From assembly GCF_900102965.1 (NCBI RefSeq), contig NZ_FNGM01000003.1, positions 310,001 through 374,000 on the forward strand: DNA of 64,000 nt, written 5' to 3'. This DNA is from Paenibacillus jilunlii (lineage in GTDB: Bacteria > Bacillota > Bacilli > Paenibacillales > Paenibacillaceae). A program made the translations under genes and the position numbers. The notes under the pieces are model-generated. The model was not told where the DNA came from, made no database searches, and saw only the letters and a program-made list of their open reading frames with translations. Of the stretch, positions 34,762 to 44,473 are shown piece by piece; within the stretch, counting starts at the first letter, position 1; each line of letters starts with the position of its first letter.

Positions 34762-35505
34762 ATGAACTTTTTCAAAAAACTGTTTGGCGGCAATGAAATG
34801 GGCAAATCGGAAGACGGTACCACAATTTACGGCTATGACGCTCCGGATGAGCGGCAGGTTACGCCTCTCTCCGAAATTTTGTACATGGAAGAATTAAACG
34901 AACATTTTAATAAAGTCTTTCCAAACCGAGAAACCGGCGTGTTCCATGAACTGATTTCAGACATCGTACATATTGATGTGAACATTATGGAAGCTACACC
35001 TGATGAGCCATACCGAGTGCTGTACACCAATGGGATGAGCGATCTGCCGATGACACTCCCACAGGAGATCCGTAAAGAGTACAAGCATCTTGAACGCTCG
35101 GAGCTGATGATGTTTTTGCCGGCGGACTGGCCGCTTACGCAGAAGGATTTTGAAGCGGAGGAGAACTACTGGCCGATCCGGCTGATGAAGATGCTTGCCC
35201 GGTTCCCGCATATGTATCAGACGTGGCTTGGATACGGCCATACCATCCCCAACACGGAGGATTACGAGCCATATGCGCCTAACACTGAGCTGTCCGGCGC
35301 GATCCTGTTTGCTCTGCCGGAAGAGGTTAGCACAGTCCATACGAAAGATGGCAATCAGGTTCAGGTTTATTTCCTGGTTCCGCTTTACCGGGAGGAAATG
35401 GAATTCAAACTGGAGTCCGGTATGGATGAACTGGTTGCCAAGCTGTCCAAGCTGCCCGGTGATTTCCTCGTTCTGAATCCGAATAGACCCAATGCTTGTA
35501 AATAA
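34762..35505 (+). CDS. SUFU (suppressor of fused) domain protein
   Basis: 247 residues. The segment HIDVNIMEATPDEPYRVLYTNGMSDLPM followed by RSELMMFLPADWPL is the signature of the SUFU domain (PF05076), and the end LPGDFLVLNPNRPNACK fits as well. In bacteria SUFU proteins are a known immunity family of polymorphic toxin loci, although many are orphans. Here the RHS fragment 2.5 kb away on the other strand and other remnants suggest that this is a surviving immunity gene whose toxin has been lost. The gene appears intact, with GAGGAG upstream and a terminator after it. Confidence 0.85.
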   Translation: MNFFKKLFGGNEMGKSEDGTTIYGYDAPDERQVTPLSEILYMEELNEHFNKVFPNRETGVFHELISDIVHIDVNIMEATPDEPYRVLYTNGMSDLPMTLPQEIRKEYKHLERSELMMFLPADWPLTQKDFEAEENYWPIRLMKMLARFPHMYQTWLGYGHTIPNTEDYEPYAPNTELSGAILFALPEEVSTVHTKDGNQVQVYFLVPLYREEMEFKLESGMDELVAKLSKLPGDFLVLNPNRPNACK

Positions 35506-35537
35506 CTGCCCGGATTAACGGGTTTGAAAACAGCTTT

Positions 35538-35586
35538 AAAAGGCTGAGCCTAAGTAATGGATATGACTTTGGGTTCAGCCTTTTTA
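35538..35586 (+). terminator. Terminator of the SUFU gene
   Basis: AAAAGGCTGAGCC and GGGTTCAGCCTTTTT pair with one small mismatch around a 20-base loop, followed by T residues. Confidence 0.75.
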
Positions 35587-35701
35587 TTAGAATGTAAATC
35601 CCACGTGTAGCTCTAGTGTAGCAGAGCAGTCACTGCGGCAAATTTGGACTTCCGGCAATGCTCTGTTATAAGAAACCGCCCCTTTCGATTTCCGTTACTC
35701 A

Positions 35702-36000
35702 GTGACCGAAAAGTATCTCTCCTCTAAAGATATTCGACTTCTACCCTTGCTCACTAACTCCTTTGATCAGCTCTTCTACGCGCTTGGCTTAGTTTTAGAT
35801 GATTACCTAATCGGCAATAGTACCATGTTCTTGTCCATCGACAAAAAATGGCAGCTGTTACTACCTTGTCCTTTTGCCGACCGGCTTTGCTGCCTATCGA
35901 AGGCCCGGATAACAAACGCGACTTTTTCGTATCATGGAATGAAACGCGAATTCTATCTGAAGTTGGTATTACTGTATTATGTAAAAATAGTGAAGCCTAA
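35702..36000 (+). pseudogene. Small frameshifted gene, twin of 34301-34345
   Basis: The first part reads LLTNSFDQLFYALGLVLDDY and IGNSTMFLSIDKKWQLLL. After about 35890 the coding sense moves to another frame: LPIEGPDNKRDFFVSWNETR and ILSEVGITVLCKNSEA, ending in TAA at 35998-36000. No ribosome site is seen before 35702. The family is not recognised. Its twin and the nearby SUFU gene suggest decayed immunity genes. Confidence 0.5.
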
Positions 36001-36002
36001 AC

Positions 36003-36638
36003 TTAGGCATCTCGTTTACAGTAAAATACAATAGCTGCTGTAATAAAGATCAGTGTCCATATCATTGAAATACCTGTCCCTTGCATTGGTGTAAGGACAT
36101 TTATTTCATCAGAGGAAGGTGGCATATACATATAATACCCTGCCGTATCCGGAAAATAGTTTTTAATACTAGGCAGAAAATCTCTCGACAATGGACTGAC
36201 AATGAAATAATAACCAAGCAGTACCACTAAAGCAGGAGTGGTTCGTCTTAATAAAGCACCTATAGCTGCACTGAGAAGTGTGGTTAATGTTAGATAGCCT
36301 GTTGCACCTATTAATGTTTCTATCATTGTGTCTATTTCTATCCCTAGTGCTGTGTCTCTCATCATAATAAAAGTATATATTACACCTGATGCAGCAATAA
36401 TAAATGCCACAGGCATGGTTATAATTGCTAATGCCAAATACTTCGAGGATAATTGGAGCCCACGCCAAGGTATCGTACTTAAAGTAGTTCGAATCTGTCC
36501 ACCACTATACTCGGAACAAGCAGCTAAGATGCCAAGAATAATGAATCCTGCTTGAAGATATTCCATAGAAGCAAGTCCTATAATACGTTTATTTTCAAGT
36601 AACATCCCTCTCTCTAAATGGAGTACACTAATTTTCAA
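36003..36638 (-). CDS. ABC-2 type permease, N-terminally truncated
   Basis: 211 residues from a TTG at 36638, or 200 from the ATG at 36605. After the start comes MEYLQAGFIILGILAACSEYSGGQIRTTLSTIPWRGLQL, the conserved middle of ABC-2 family permeases, then four more membrane segments. The usual cytoplasmic N-terminus with the first membrane helix (about 60 residues) is missing, and no ATP-binding partner is adjacent. It is therefore probably the remnant of a bacteriocin- or antibiotic-type exporter. It could be called a pseudogene; the remaining frame is intact. Confidence 0.65.
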   Translation of the reverse strand: MKISVLHLERGMLLENKRIIGLASMEYLQAGFIILGILAACSEYSGGQIRTTLSTIPWRGLQLSSKYLALAIITMPVAFIIAASGVIYTFIMMRDTALGIEIDTMIETLIGATGYLTLTTLLSAAIGALLRRTTPALVVLLGYYFIVSPLSRDFLPSIKNYFPDTAGYYMYMPPSSDEINVLTPMQGTGISMIWTLIFITAAIVFYCKRDA

Positions 36639-36647
36639 GTTATCTTA

Positions 36648-38921
36648 CTATTTTGAAGAATAGTTAATAATCATGGCTTCTTGCGTACCTTCATCGTAAG
36701 CGATCCACAACTCATCTCCAACCTCTACACCATATACTGGCTCAATTGTCTGTTTAATGTGGTAGATAACTCCGTCTTTTTCTGCGGTAATATTGGCTAG
36801 CGGCCGTTCTCCCTTTGTTCCCTCAAAATGAACGGAGAGCACTTTAGCCGCGCCCTGCTTACCTTGAAGTAATCGGGTTTCCTTCTGTACATCGTCTATT
36901 TCCATGGCGACTGGAATGACTGTACCCACATTTACAGACAGGTTTTCTGGCACAAAGAGACTATTGGCTTTACGGATTCGGTCCGCTCCTCTAGAAATCA
37001 TGACTTCTAGAAGCATGAGCTGCTTATTTTCAATGATTATGGGCATTTTCTGCATGTGGATTATTTCACCCTGCAGAGAAAGTTGGTCCGATGTCTTAAC
37101 TCTTCCCACATTGCCATACCTGAAGATTCTCGCCATTCCCTGAATCAAAATAAGGTTCGCCCGTTCACCCGTACGATATTCAAATCCGAAAGGTTGAACG
37201 ACCGGTACCGGATAATCGCGTCCTTCGGCTGTGAAGTGAAGCTGAAGGGCTTGTCCCCGGTTCACTTTTCCATATCGTTCGATACGGGTGAGGACCGCAT
37301 CAATAAGTACCGGTTTCGACTCCTGCGCCGCATGTTTAAGATCCTCTTCTGTGATGAATACAGCCTTGTGTTTCTTTCGGTTGTAACTGATCGTTACTGT
37401 ATCACCAATTTGAATAGGATTCAGATAAGAGATAACCTGTTTGATCTCAACCTCTTTCCTTCGACCTTCATCCTCGAACTGAACAATAAACCGGACCTGC
37501 GGCTGTTCATTCACATAGAGACCCGATTCCTGCATATCAATAATCCGGGCCTGAATATGCTGGCCAGCTCTCAATTTTTTCATCCTTGATCTCACTAACA
37601 TGCGAGGGGCGATAGCGAGGCCTAGGAATGAGGCTATACTGATAAAGACCCAAACCGCCCAGTTAATAATGATCGCTCCACCTTGCTTTGCATAATTCCA
37701 GAAGCTTTGAAGCGAGACCTTGGTTTCGTCTTCTGTGACTATCCATCCTTTGACCTGATCGTTCGAAAAAACCTTAGCCTTTTGGATTCCCATATCAACA
37801 TAACCTGCCGCAAGGTCTCCACCGCGATAGTAAAGGATGTCACTGCCCAATTGCTTGTGGAATTCAGTCTCGCTATTTTCCAAATTTTCGTAGGGCAGTT
37901 GCTCCAAAAGAAAGGTGGCATCTTGAAATTTTCCGGATTTCTCATTGAATACATACCCTATAACAGTTCCATTTAATTCATCTTCTGCCGTAGATCCGGC
38001 GATCAGGAGTTCCTCGTCATTCAACAAGAAAATACGAGCTTGATAAACCGGCTTGGGCGTAGGAACCGCAGTTCCCCATTGTTTCTCGTTCGCGTTATAA
38101 AATGTTGCTTCTTCAGGGTAGTTTCCATTTTCGCGTACCAGCTTGGCGTTATTGAAACCGAAGACTTTGGCGAAGTGAGCGCCAGCCCGATCCTGTGCAG
38201 CAAACGTCCCTTCATCCTTCTTCTCGAGCAGCACCGATAAATCACCTTTTTTGTCTAGTATCCCGCTGACTAATGCAGTTCTATCATCCTTTAAACTCAC
38301 TGAAAACATTGGAACGGCCTGGTCGTTCTTAAAACTCCCATGCACTTCATCTACCCGGACAGGCCTGGCCGGAAGCAGACCCTTTTCGCCTAAATTCACT
38401 TTATCTAACTTTCCGTCCTTCACCTGAGCAACATACCATTCAGAACCTGGTGATTCCCCGGCTACAATGAGTCTGCCGCGCCAGGAATAAACACTTGAAC
38501 TCCATGCGGATGGAATGTGCATCGTTCCCTGAGCCAACTCTTCAACCCCGCCTGTGGAGTGGAAGTAATTCAATTGCAGCCCTAATGTATTGTCATAGGT
38601 TGGGATGATGATTCCATCCTGCTGATAAGCCGCTGGCCCCAGTCCGGCTTGGAAATTGGTACGTATAGCAGTCTTTTTAATTATGGTTTCCGTACCGGTA
38701 TCAAAAAGATATACATCGTATTGTTCACCAAACCGGTCTTCGTTTGAAAAGCCAATCAACTTCTTCCCCCCATCCAGCATATAGGTGCGCTCCAGGGAGG
38801 GGAAATAGTCATCAATGTTTTCAATATATCTTTTGTAATCGTTCCACATGAAAAAGCTTAACAATATTACTGGAATCAAAAACACCAAATTCGCGAGTGA
38901 TAGCGCCCGCTTTTTTTTCAT
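36648..38921 (-). CDS. Large two-helix membrane protein, function unknown
   Basis: 757 residues that I do not recognise as a whole. A membrane helix lies at about 9-26, then about 390 residues outside that look like repeated beta strands (for example QYDVYLFDTGTETI, RGRLIVAGESPGSEWYV), then a second helix (IINWAVWVFISIASFLGLAI) near 425. The cytoplasmic remainder seems to contain three related beta domains of about 100 residues, each with a pattern like ARIIDMQESGLYVNEQPQVRF and GDTVTISYNRKKHKAVFI, similar to DUF3592-type modules. AAAGGGAGAG precedes the ATG. It lies nine bases upstream of the truncated permease on the same strand. A sensor or scaffold role is possible. Confidence 0.7.
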   Translation of the reverse strand: MKKKRALSLANLVFLIPVILLSFFMWNDYKRYIENIDDYFPSLERTYMLDGGKKLIGFSNEDRFGEQYDVYLFDTGTETIIKKTAIRTNFQAGLGPAAYQQDGIIIPTYDNTLGLQLNYFHSTGGVEELAQGTMHIPSAWSSSVYSWRGRLIVAGESPGSEWYVAQVKDGKLDKVNLGEKGLLPARPVRVDEVHGSFKNDQAVPMFSVSLKDDRTALVSGILDKKGDLSVLLEKKDEGTFAAQDRAGAHFAKVFGFNNAKLVRENGNYPEEATFYNANEKQWGTAVPTPKPVYQARIFLLNDEELLIAGSTAEDELNGTVIGYVFNEKSGKFQDATFLLEQLPYENLENSETEFHKQLGSDILYYRGGDLAAGYVDMGIQKAKVFSNDQVKGWIVTEDETKVSLQSFWNYAKQGGAIIINWAVWVFISIASFLGLAIAPRMLVRSRMKKLRAGQHIQARIIDMQESGLYVNEQPQVRFIVQFEDEGRRKEVEIKQVISYLNPIQIGDTVTISYNRKKHKAVFITEEDLKHAAQESKPVLIDAVLTRIERYGKVNRGQALQLHFTAEGRDYPVPVVQPFGFEYRTGERANLILIQGMARIFRYGNVGRVKTSDQLSLQGEIIHMQKMPIIIENKQLMLLEVMISRGADRIRKANSLFVPENLSVNVGTVIPVAMEIDDVQKETRLLQGKQGAAKVLSVHFEGTKGERPLANITAEKDGVIYHIKQTIEPVYGVEVGDELWIAYDEGTQEAMIINYSSK

Positions 38922-39141
38922 CCTGTTTCTCTCCCTTTAATTCATGTTGGTAGTATCGAACTATCCTCTCTATTTATTCCATTTTATAAATTTGGACAAC
39001 AGTAATCAATTGATAGAGTAATTATACTGATAAAATCAAAACCACCCGTCAAACGGGTGGTTTGCTCTGAGGCTATAAAGGCATGCTTTACGAACATAAA
39101 TATCTCCCCAATCATACATTCTGTTTAGGGCCGATGGCCTA

Positions 39142-41727
39142 TCATAAATACTCTTTCTTTAATGCATCAATAATGTTTTCCTTTTTTACTTTTGCGCCGG
39201 AATATACAATCGCGGAACCGACAATGACAAATACGGCAACAATAGCCGAAAGAATGCTCATCCAAGGGAGGGTGAACCCGTAGCTGAATTTGTTGGCAAA
39301 TGCCCTATAGATCAGATACATCACGACGAAACTGACGGGGAGCCCGAAGAGCAGCGACTTGACTCCATAAAAAATACTTTCATAGTTCATCATTTTCGCA
39401 AAGCCTTTTGGGGTCATGCCAACGGATTTCAGCATCGCAAATTCCCGTTTTCGAAGGGATATGCCCGTTGAGACCGTATTAAAAATGTTCGCAATGGAAA
39501 TCGCTGAAATCAATACGATAAAACCATAAGAAAAGACAGACATCAATAGAATCTGTTGTTCTTCGCTTTTTCTGGATTGATATGAATTGGTGGCATTCAG
39601 ATTGGTCTCATGCATCTCTTCGATTTCCTGCTGAGTTGTCATCGGTTCCGTACTTTTCAAATGGAGGTATGTCTGAACGCTAGCTATGTCCTCGTCGTCT
39701 GCCAATCGATTCATGACGCGCTCCGAAACGATGATATTTAACCCGCCTACTCCTATCGTGTTCATCCCCATAGGAGCTTGATCCGTCAAAGCGGCAACGG
39801 AAACTTTATTTATTTCCGCTTTTCTCCCATTATAGAAATTCATTAATTCGATGCTTTGGCCGACATTCGTATACATGGCCTTCGTCCGGACATATTTTCC
39901 CGTATCCATATCTTTGTAATGGATCGTATCCATCACGATCGCGGCGGGATGATCCGGATCCGTGAGCTGTTCGTAATCTGCGCCGACCGCTTTGGCATAG
40001 GCTTGCAGACTCGGATCGTTCAATGCATGGATCTTAATTTCGTAAGGATATTTTCCGTCTTGCAGTAAACTCTTATCGTTCTTAACCTTCTCTTGCAATT
40101 CATCGGCGATGAACGCTTCATCAACCCAAGCGTTCTTAGACAGCTCGTGAATCACGTTGTATTCCTTTACGCCATCCAGGGAGACAATCGATTGTAGCAG
40201 CCGGTCGTCTATTCTTTTTCCATTGCTGTACGATACTTCAATATCGTAATTGACGCCTTCCTGCGACAGATCCAGGGATTGTTTCATGCCGGTGGTAAAA
40301 AACGATACCGTTAAAAACAAAACGATGCTGATGACGAGCGAAAATACGATGGCATGATATCTCCGTTTGTTCCTTTTTAAATTTTTCAGCCCGATTTCCG
40401 CTTCAATGCCGAAGAGCTTGCGAATGAAATTTGACGTTTTTACGTCTTTGGCCGTAAGCTTTAAGTCGGTTGTTTGGCGAATCGCGTCCATGGCAGATAA
40501 CTTGGAAGCTCTGATCGCCGGGAGATACGTCGAAATGAATATCGTCAACATCGAGACAACACAGACAATGAAGAGCGATAACGGCGTGACGATGAGTCTC
40601 ATCTGTTTATGGGTCCATAATGCTTCTTGAATCATCGGGTTCATGAACCTAAAGATGATCCCAATTCCGGCAAGTCCGCACAGGATCCCAATGGGAATGC
40701 CGATCAAGCCAATGACGGCTCCTTCAAAAAGCACTGAATTCCTCTTCTGCCTTTTCGTAGCCCCCACGCTCGCGAGCATCCCTAAATGGCGGGAACGTTC
40801 CGAGACGGATATCGCAAAAGCATTATAGATGAGCGAAACCGAGCCGATCATAATGACCGCCATCAGAATCACCGCTAAGGAGTACATCATGCTGTACGAG
40901 GCTTTGCTTTTGGACAAGCCGTAATAATGAAGCAAATCGTTATTATATTGGACTGTCTCGATATGGTTCCTCTTCGCCAAATTTTCCGCATGAGCGAACA
41001 AGGACGGATTAACTTTCTGCAAGACCACCGCCGCATTGACCCGATCGTTTGCAACGATGATGTTTTCATCGATATAGCTAAGGACCGTATAACCCGGGGC
41101 CCAAGCTGTTTCCCCTTCGGGAGGTTTGATGAAGCCCACCACCGTATAATCCTTTGTCATTAAATGCTGCAATGTTTCGGTCAATATGCCGTCTTTCCTA
41201 CGCAGCGATTCAGTCTGATCCAAGGGATTGCCCCCCCCTTGCTCGAATCGTTCACCTACACGAAGGGTTAGACGATCGCCGATTTCAACCTTCATTTTGG
41301 CGTTCGTTGCAACGGCTTCAGACATAACGATTTCCTTGTCCGTGTGCGGAAGACGCCCCTTGCTTAATTCAATTGGAAATTGCGTGAAACCTTGTGCATT
41401 ATATTCCTTGATGAACAAGTACGGTTTATTAGGATTCTGTCCCCCTTCTAATGGGGCATAGCCAAGATCTCTTGAGATCGCAACGGTTTGGGCTGCGTCA
41501 TCGCCCTGTATCGCCGCGAGCTGTTCTTTGGTTACATCTTGATATTGGACATGCCACTCCCCTGTATCCGCAATGGTTTGTCTGATCATCAAATCAGAAA
41601 AGGAAAAAACAAGCGTAGCGACAGCAGTCACCATGGCAACCGAAATGATGACGCCGATGATGGTTAATAACGTTCGTTTTTTATTTTGCTTCAGATGCCG
41701 GAGGGTTAGTGTATTGACAATGTTCAT
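39142..41727 (-). CDS. ABC transporter permease, FtsX/MacB-like, two FtsX domains
   Basis: 861 residues. An N-terminal helix (LTIIGVIISVAMVTAVATLV) precedes an outside domain of about 220 residues; then come three helices with SLIYNAFAISVSERSRHLGMLASVGATKRQ, the FtsX signature. A second such unit follows, ending in ISIANIFNTVSTGISLRKREFAMLKSVGMTPKGF and two more helices. The ATG overlaps the stop of its ATPase gene (ATGA). Together with the ATPase, VanZ, kinase and regulator genes it makes a cell-envelope stress or peptide-antibiotic defence unit like BceAB, though with two large extracellular domains rather than one. Confidence 0.87.
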   Translation of the reverse strand: MNIVNTLTLRHLKQNKKRTLLTIIGVIISVAMVTAVATLVFSFSDLMIRQTIADTGEWHVQYQDVTKEQLAAIQGDDAAQTVAISRDLGYAPLEGGQNPNKPYLFIKEYNAQGFTQFPIELSKGRLPHTDKEIVMSEAVATNAKMKVEIGDRLTLRVGERFEQGGGNPLDQTESLRRKDGILTETLQHLMTKDYTVVGFIKPPEGETAWAPGYTVLSYIDENIIVANDRVNAAVVLQKVNPSLFAHAENLAKRNHIETVQYNNDLLHYYGLSKSKASYSMMYSLAVILMAVIMIGSVSLIYNAFAISVSERSRHLGMLASVGATKRQKRNSVLFEGAVIGLIGIPIGILCGLAGIGIIFRFMNPMIQEALWTHKQMRLIVTPLSLFIVCVVSMLTIFISTYLPAIRASKLSAMDAIRQTTDLKLTAKDVKTSNFIRKLFGIEAEIGLKNLKRNKRRYHAIVFSLVISIVLFLTVSFFTTGMKQSLDLSQEGVNYDIEVSYSNGKRIDDRLLQSIVSLDGVKEYNVIHELSKNAWVDEAFIADELQEKVKNDKSLLQDGKYPYEIKIHALNDPSLQAYAKAVGADYEQLTDPDHPAAIVMDTIHYKDMDTGKYVRTKAMYTNVGQSIELMNFYNGRKAEINKVSVAALTDQAPMGMNTIGVGGLNIIVSERVMNRLADDEDIASVQTYLHLKSTEPMTTQQEIEEMHETNLNATNSYQSRKSEEQQILLMSVFSYGFIVLISAISIANIFNTVSTGISLRKREFAMLKSVGMTPKGFAKMMNYESIFYGVKSLLFGLPVSFVVMYLIYRAFANKFSYGFTLPWMSILSAIVAVFVIVGSAIVYSGAKVKKENIIDALKKEYL

Positions 41728-42407
41728 CGCCGGATCACCTCGTCTTTGGCAATCCTCCCGTCTTCAATCGAAATGATCCTGTCGGCTTGCAAGGCGATCC
41801 GTTCGTCATGCGTAATCACGATCAGCGTCTGATGATAGGTTTTATTCAACATTTTTAATAGATCGACGATCTCGCTGCTATTCTTGCTGTCCAAATTCCC
41901 GGTCGGTTCGTCTGCCAGCATGATCGCAGGATTGCCGATGAGCGCTCTGCCAATCGAGACCCGCTGCTGCTGTCCGCCGGATAACTGATTGGGCAGGTGG
42001 TTTAATCGATGCTGCAAATGGAGCGTATGCACAAGGCCATCCAGCTGCTTTTGATCTACCTTTTGTTTATCCAGCAAGAGCGGCAGCGTCATATTCTCCT
42101 CTACCGTCAGAACGGGAATCAGATTAAAAAACTGGTAGATCAGGCCGATTTGCCTGCGCCTGAAGATGGCCAGCTGCGTTTCGTTCAAAGCATACATGTC
42201 CGTATCCTCAACAAAAACTTTACCCCCAGACGGCCGGTCCACGCCGCCCAGCATATGGAGAAGCGTCGATTTCCCCGAACCGGACGGGCCGATAATCGCA
42301 AGGAATTCGCCTTTTTGGACCGAAAAAGAAACCTCGTCAAGCGCCTTCACCGCCGATTCGCCTGTGCCGTATATTTTAGATAAATGTTCGATTCTTAAAA
42401 TTTCCAT
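41724..42407 (-). CDS. ABC transporter ATP-binding protein
   Basis: 227 residues from ATG 42407; AAGGAG lies eight bases upstream of it and only two from the ATG at 42413. Walker A is GPSGSGKSTLL, the Q-loop YQFFNLIPVLT, the signature LSGGQQQR and Walker B IMLADEPTGNLD. This is the LolD/MacB/BceA branch that works with FtsX-like permeases. It overlaps the permease gene by four bases, so they are made together. It supplies energy for moving peptides or lipids at the membrane. Confidence 0.93.
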   Translation of the reverse strand: MEILRIEHLSKIYGTGESAVKALDEVSFSVQKGEFLAIIGPSGSGKSTLLHMLGGVDRPSGGKVFVEDTDMYALNETQLAIFRRRQIGLIYQFFNLIPVLTVEENMTLPLLLDKQKVDQKQLDGLVHTLHLQHRLNHLPNQLSGGQQQRVSIGRALIGNPAIMLADEPTGNLDSKNSSEIVDLLKMLNKTYHQTLIVITHDERIALQADRIISIEDGRIAKDEVIRR

Positions 42408-42431
42408 GGTCATAACTCCTTGCCCTGATGC

Positions 42432-43370
42432 TCAGTTCCAGAAATATTTCATCTCTCTAAGTCCAACATCCCACATGGCTATATTTCCCTCAATGGTTAT
42501 CGTAAGCTCATTTGCCTGTTGGAGAAAAATTTCAGACATATACGACTCATGGCGTAGATAATCTGCAGCTGCGGACAGGAACTCATGTCCATCGACGGCA
42601 ACGCTGATGCTGCCATGCAAATCCTTTTGATCGGGAATTCCATAATTCAAGGAGAAATACATCTCCTCCTTATTGTCTAACGTATATTTGTACGTTTTCT
42701 TGTTTTTGCCTTCGGCGCTATACACATTATATTGGGGTTCTACGTCTTGGCCGCCAATTTTGAGACGGTATCGTTTGGTCCCCGCCGAAGGATTTCCGGT
42801 GCTGTCTTTCAATTCGTTTATCGCCACAAAGGGGCCTTTTTCTTTGGTGAGCGCTTTGTCAACCAGCCCGAAGCTTCCCCAAATCCCGATCATAAGGACA
42901 ACAATGGAAATGCCCGCAGCAGCAATATTTCTCCATACATTTTTTGTGCGAAAGCCAAATTTGTACGCCCCGAATCCGACTGCTGCGCCCAATGAGTTCT
43001 GAATAACGTCATTCATATCAAAGCTGCCGAGCAAAGTTAATGCCTGAAGGGTCTCCAGTACAAGTATGGAAAGGATAAACAATGTCATGAATCGAATAAA
43101 GCTGGTCCGGTATAACAACGGAATCAATATGCCAAAAGGGATGAAAGCTGCGATGTTCCCAAAACCCACAAGATCCATCACTGTAGGGTGTAGAAGATCC
43201 GATAGGCCCGGCAGCCTAAAAAAATCGTCCGGTAAAAAAATAAAGGTGTATTCGGTATTGTACTCTACAGTACCTGCTCTGCCGAAAGCGAGAAACATAA
43301 AATAAATAATAAAAAGGGTATAGAATAGGGTAATGGTAAAAATAATCTTCCGCTGTTGCTTCAAATGCAT
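42432..43370 (-). CDS. VanZ family protein with extra C-terminal domain
   Basis: 312 residues from ATG 43370 (GGAGG seven bases upstream). The first 160 residues hold four to five helices with the VanZ pattern: VGFGNIAAFIPFGILIPLL and ETLQALTLLGSFDMNDVIQNSLGAAVGFG. The rest after another helix is an outside beta-rich domain (SVAVDGHEFLSAAADYLRH), perhaps carbohydrate-binding like NPCBM modules. VanZ-like proteins give low-level teicoplanin resistance or serve in envelope maintenance. It sits between the kinase and the ABC transporter genes, implying joint regulation. Confidence 0.83.
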   Translation of the reverse strand: MHLKQQRKIIFTITLFYTLFIIYFMFLAFGRAGTVEYNTEYTFIFLPDDFFRLPGLSDLLHPTVMDLVGFGNIAAFIPFGILIPLLYRTSFIRFMTLFILSILVLETLQALTLLGSFDMNDVIQNSLGAAVGFGAYKFGFRTKNVWRNIAAAGISIVVLMIGIWGSFGLVDKALTKEKGPFVAINELKDSTGNPSAGTKRYRLKIGGQDVEPQYNVYSAEGKNKKTYKYTLDNKEEMYFSLNYGIPDQKDLHGSISVAVDGHEFLSAAADYLRHESYMSEIFLQQANELTITIEGNIAMWDVGLREMKYFWN

Positions 43371-43471
43371 TGTCATACCTCCATAGTTTAGCTGATGAAT
43401 ATCATTTTATCTGTCTAAAATGACTTTCAAGTGACGATGGAGGTGACAATTCAGTCACTTTCGGAGTGCCG

Positions 43472-44473
43472 CTAAATCACTTGCTTATAAAATTTAATCC
43501 GAAACTGCGTCCCCTTCCCGCTCTCGCTCGTCACATCGATCACTCCATTCTGGCTGGCAATGATGCTGTGAGCCATCGCAAGTCCTATGCCGATGCTCCC
43601 TTCTCCGGCGTTTTTTCCTTTATAAAAACGTTTGAAAATATAAGGCAAATCCTCTTTCGGAATGCCTTTTCCGTTGTCAGCAATGACGATTTCGGTAAAT
43701 AACGTGTTTTCGGAAAAGGTGATGGTGATTGCTCCGCCTTCATGCGTGTGCTCCACGCCGTTTTTCAAAATATTGATGACCGCTTCGACAGTCCAATTGA
43801 AATCGCCGGCAAAAGCGACGTCATCATCGCCCGCGATGGAAACCGTTTGTTCCTTAATATCCATCGGAATCATAACCGGCTCTAATGCCTTCTGGATAAG
43901 GTTTTTCACGGGGATTCGATCTTTTTTGAATTGGATAGTCTTCGCGTCCATTTTCGATAGTTTTAATAAGGAAGAAACAAGCCAATCGATGCGTTCAAGC
44001 TGAATACGGATATGATGGGTGAACTCCGTTCTTTTGGCAGGAGGCAGGTCAGGGGAGCTTAACAAATCCGCCATAACCTTCATGGAGGTGAGCGGCGTTT
44101 TGAGCTGATGCGATATATCGGATATGGCATCTGTCAGTTGAAGTTTGTCCCGGTGCAATAACGACCTGTGCTCCGATAACATGAGCGTCACTTTGTAAAT
44201 ATCATTTTTTAGAATGCTAAGCTCGCCTTCTTGATTATCACGGACGTCAAGGGAATCATTACCGTTGCTAATATCCCGCAAATAGACGGACAGCTTCTCT
44301 AGCTCGCGGTATCTCCATCTCATGAATAATAAACTGCTGCCAATAAGCAGAATGGATACAATGGTAACGAACACCGCCGCGACAGACGAAATGATAGCAG
44401 CCACAATGATCGCCGTTAAGCTAATCGAGCCCATGATGAGCAATAAAATCTGAATTTCCCGGTTACGCAGCAT
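43472..44473 (-). CDS. Sensor histidine kinase, intramembrane-sensing type
   Basis: 333 residues. Two helices (about 8-30 and 32-52) follow each other with almost no outside loop, as in BceS-type kinases that sense through their transporter. A HAMP-like stretch follows, then the H-box SDISHQLKTPLTSMKV with His122, the N-box NWTVEAVINILKNGVEH, and the ATP lid ADNGKGIPKEDLPYIFKRF and GIGLAMAHSI. The ATG directly follows the stop of the response regulator (TAGATG). It likely receives its signal from the ABC transporter encoded downstream. Confidence 0.9.
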   Translation of the reverse strand: MLRNREIQILLLIMGSISLTAIIVAAIISSVAAVFVTIVSILLIGSSLLFMRWRYRELEKLSVYLRDISNGNDSLDVRDNQEGELSILKNDIYKVTLMLSEHRSLLHRDKLQLTDAISDISHQLKTPLTSMKVMADLLSSPDLPPAKRTEFTHHIRIQLERIDWLVSSLLKLSKMDAKTIQFKKDRIPVKNLIQKALEPVMIPMDIKEQTVSIAGDDDVAFAGDFNWTVEAVINILKNGVEHTHEGGAITITFSENTLFTEIVIADNGKGIPKEDLPYIFKRFYKGKNAGEGSIGIGLAMAHSIIASQNGVIDVTSESGKGTQFRIKFYKQVI

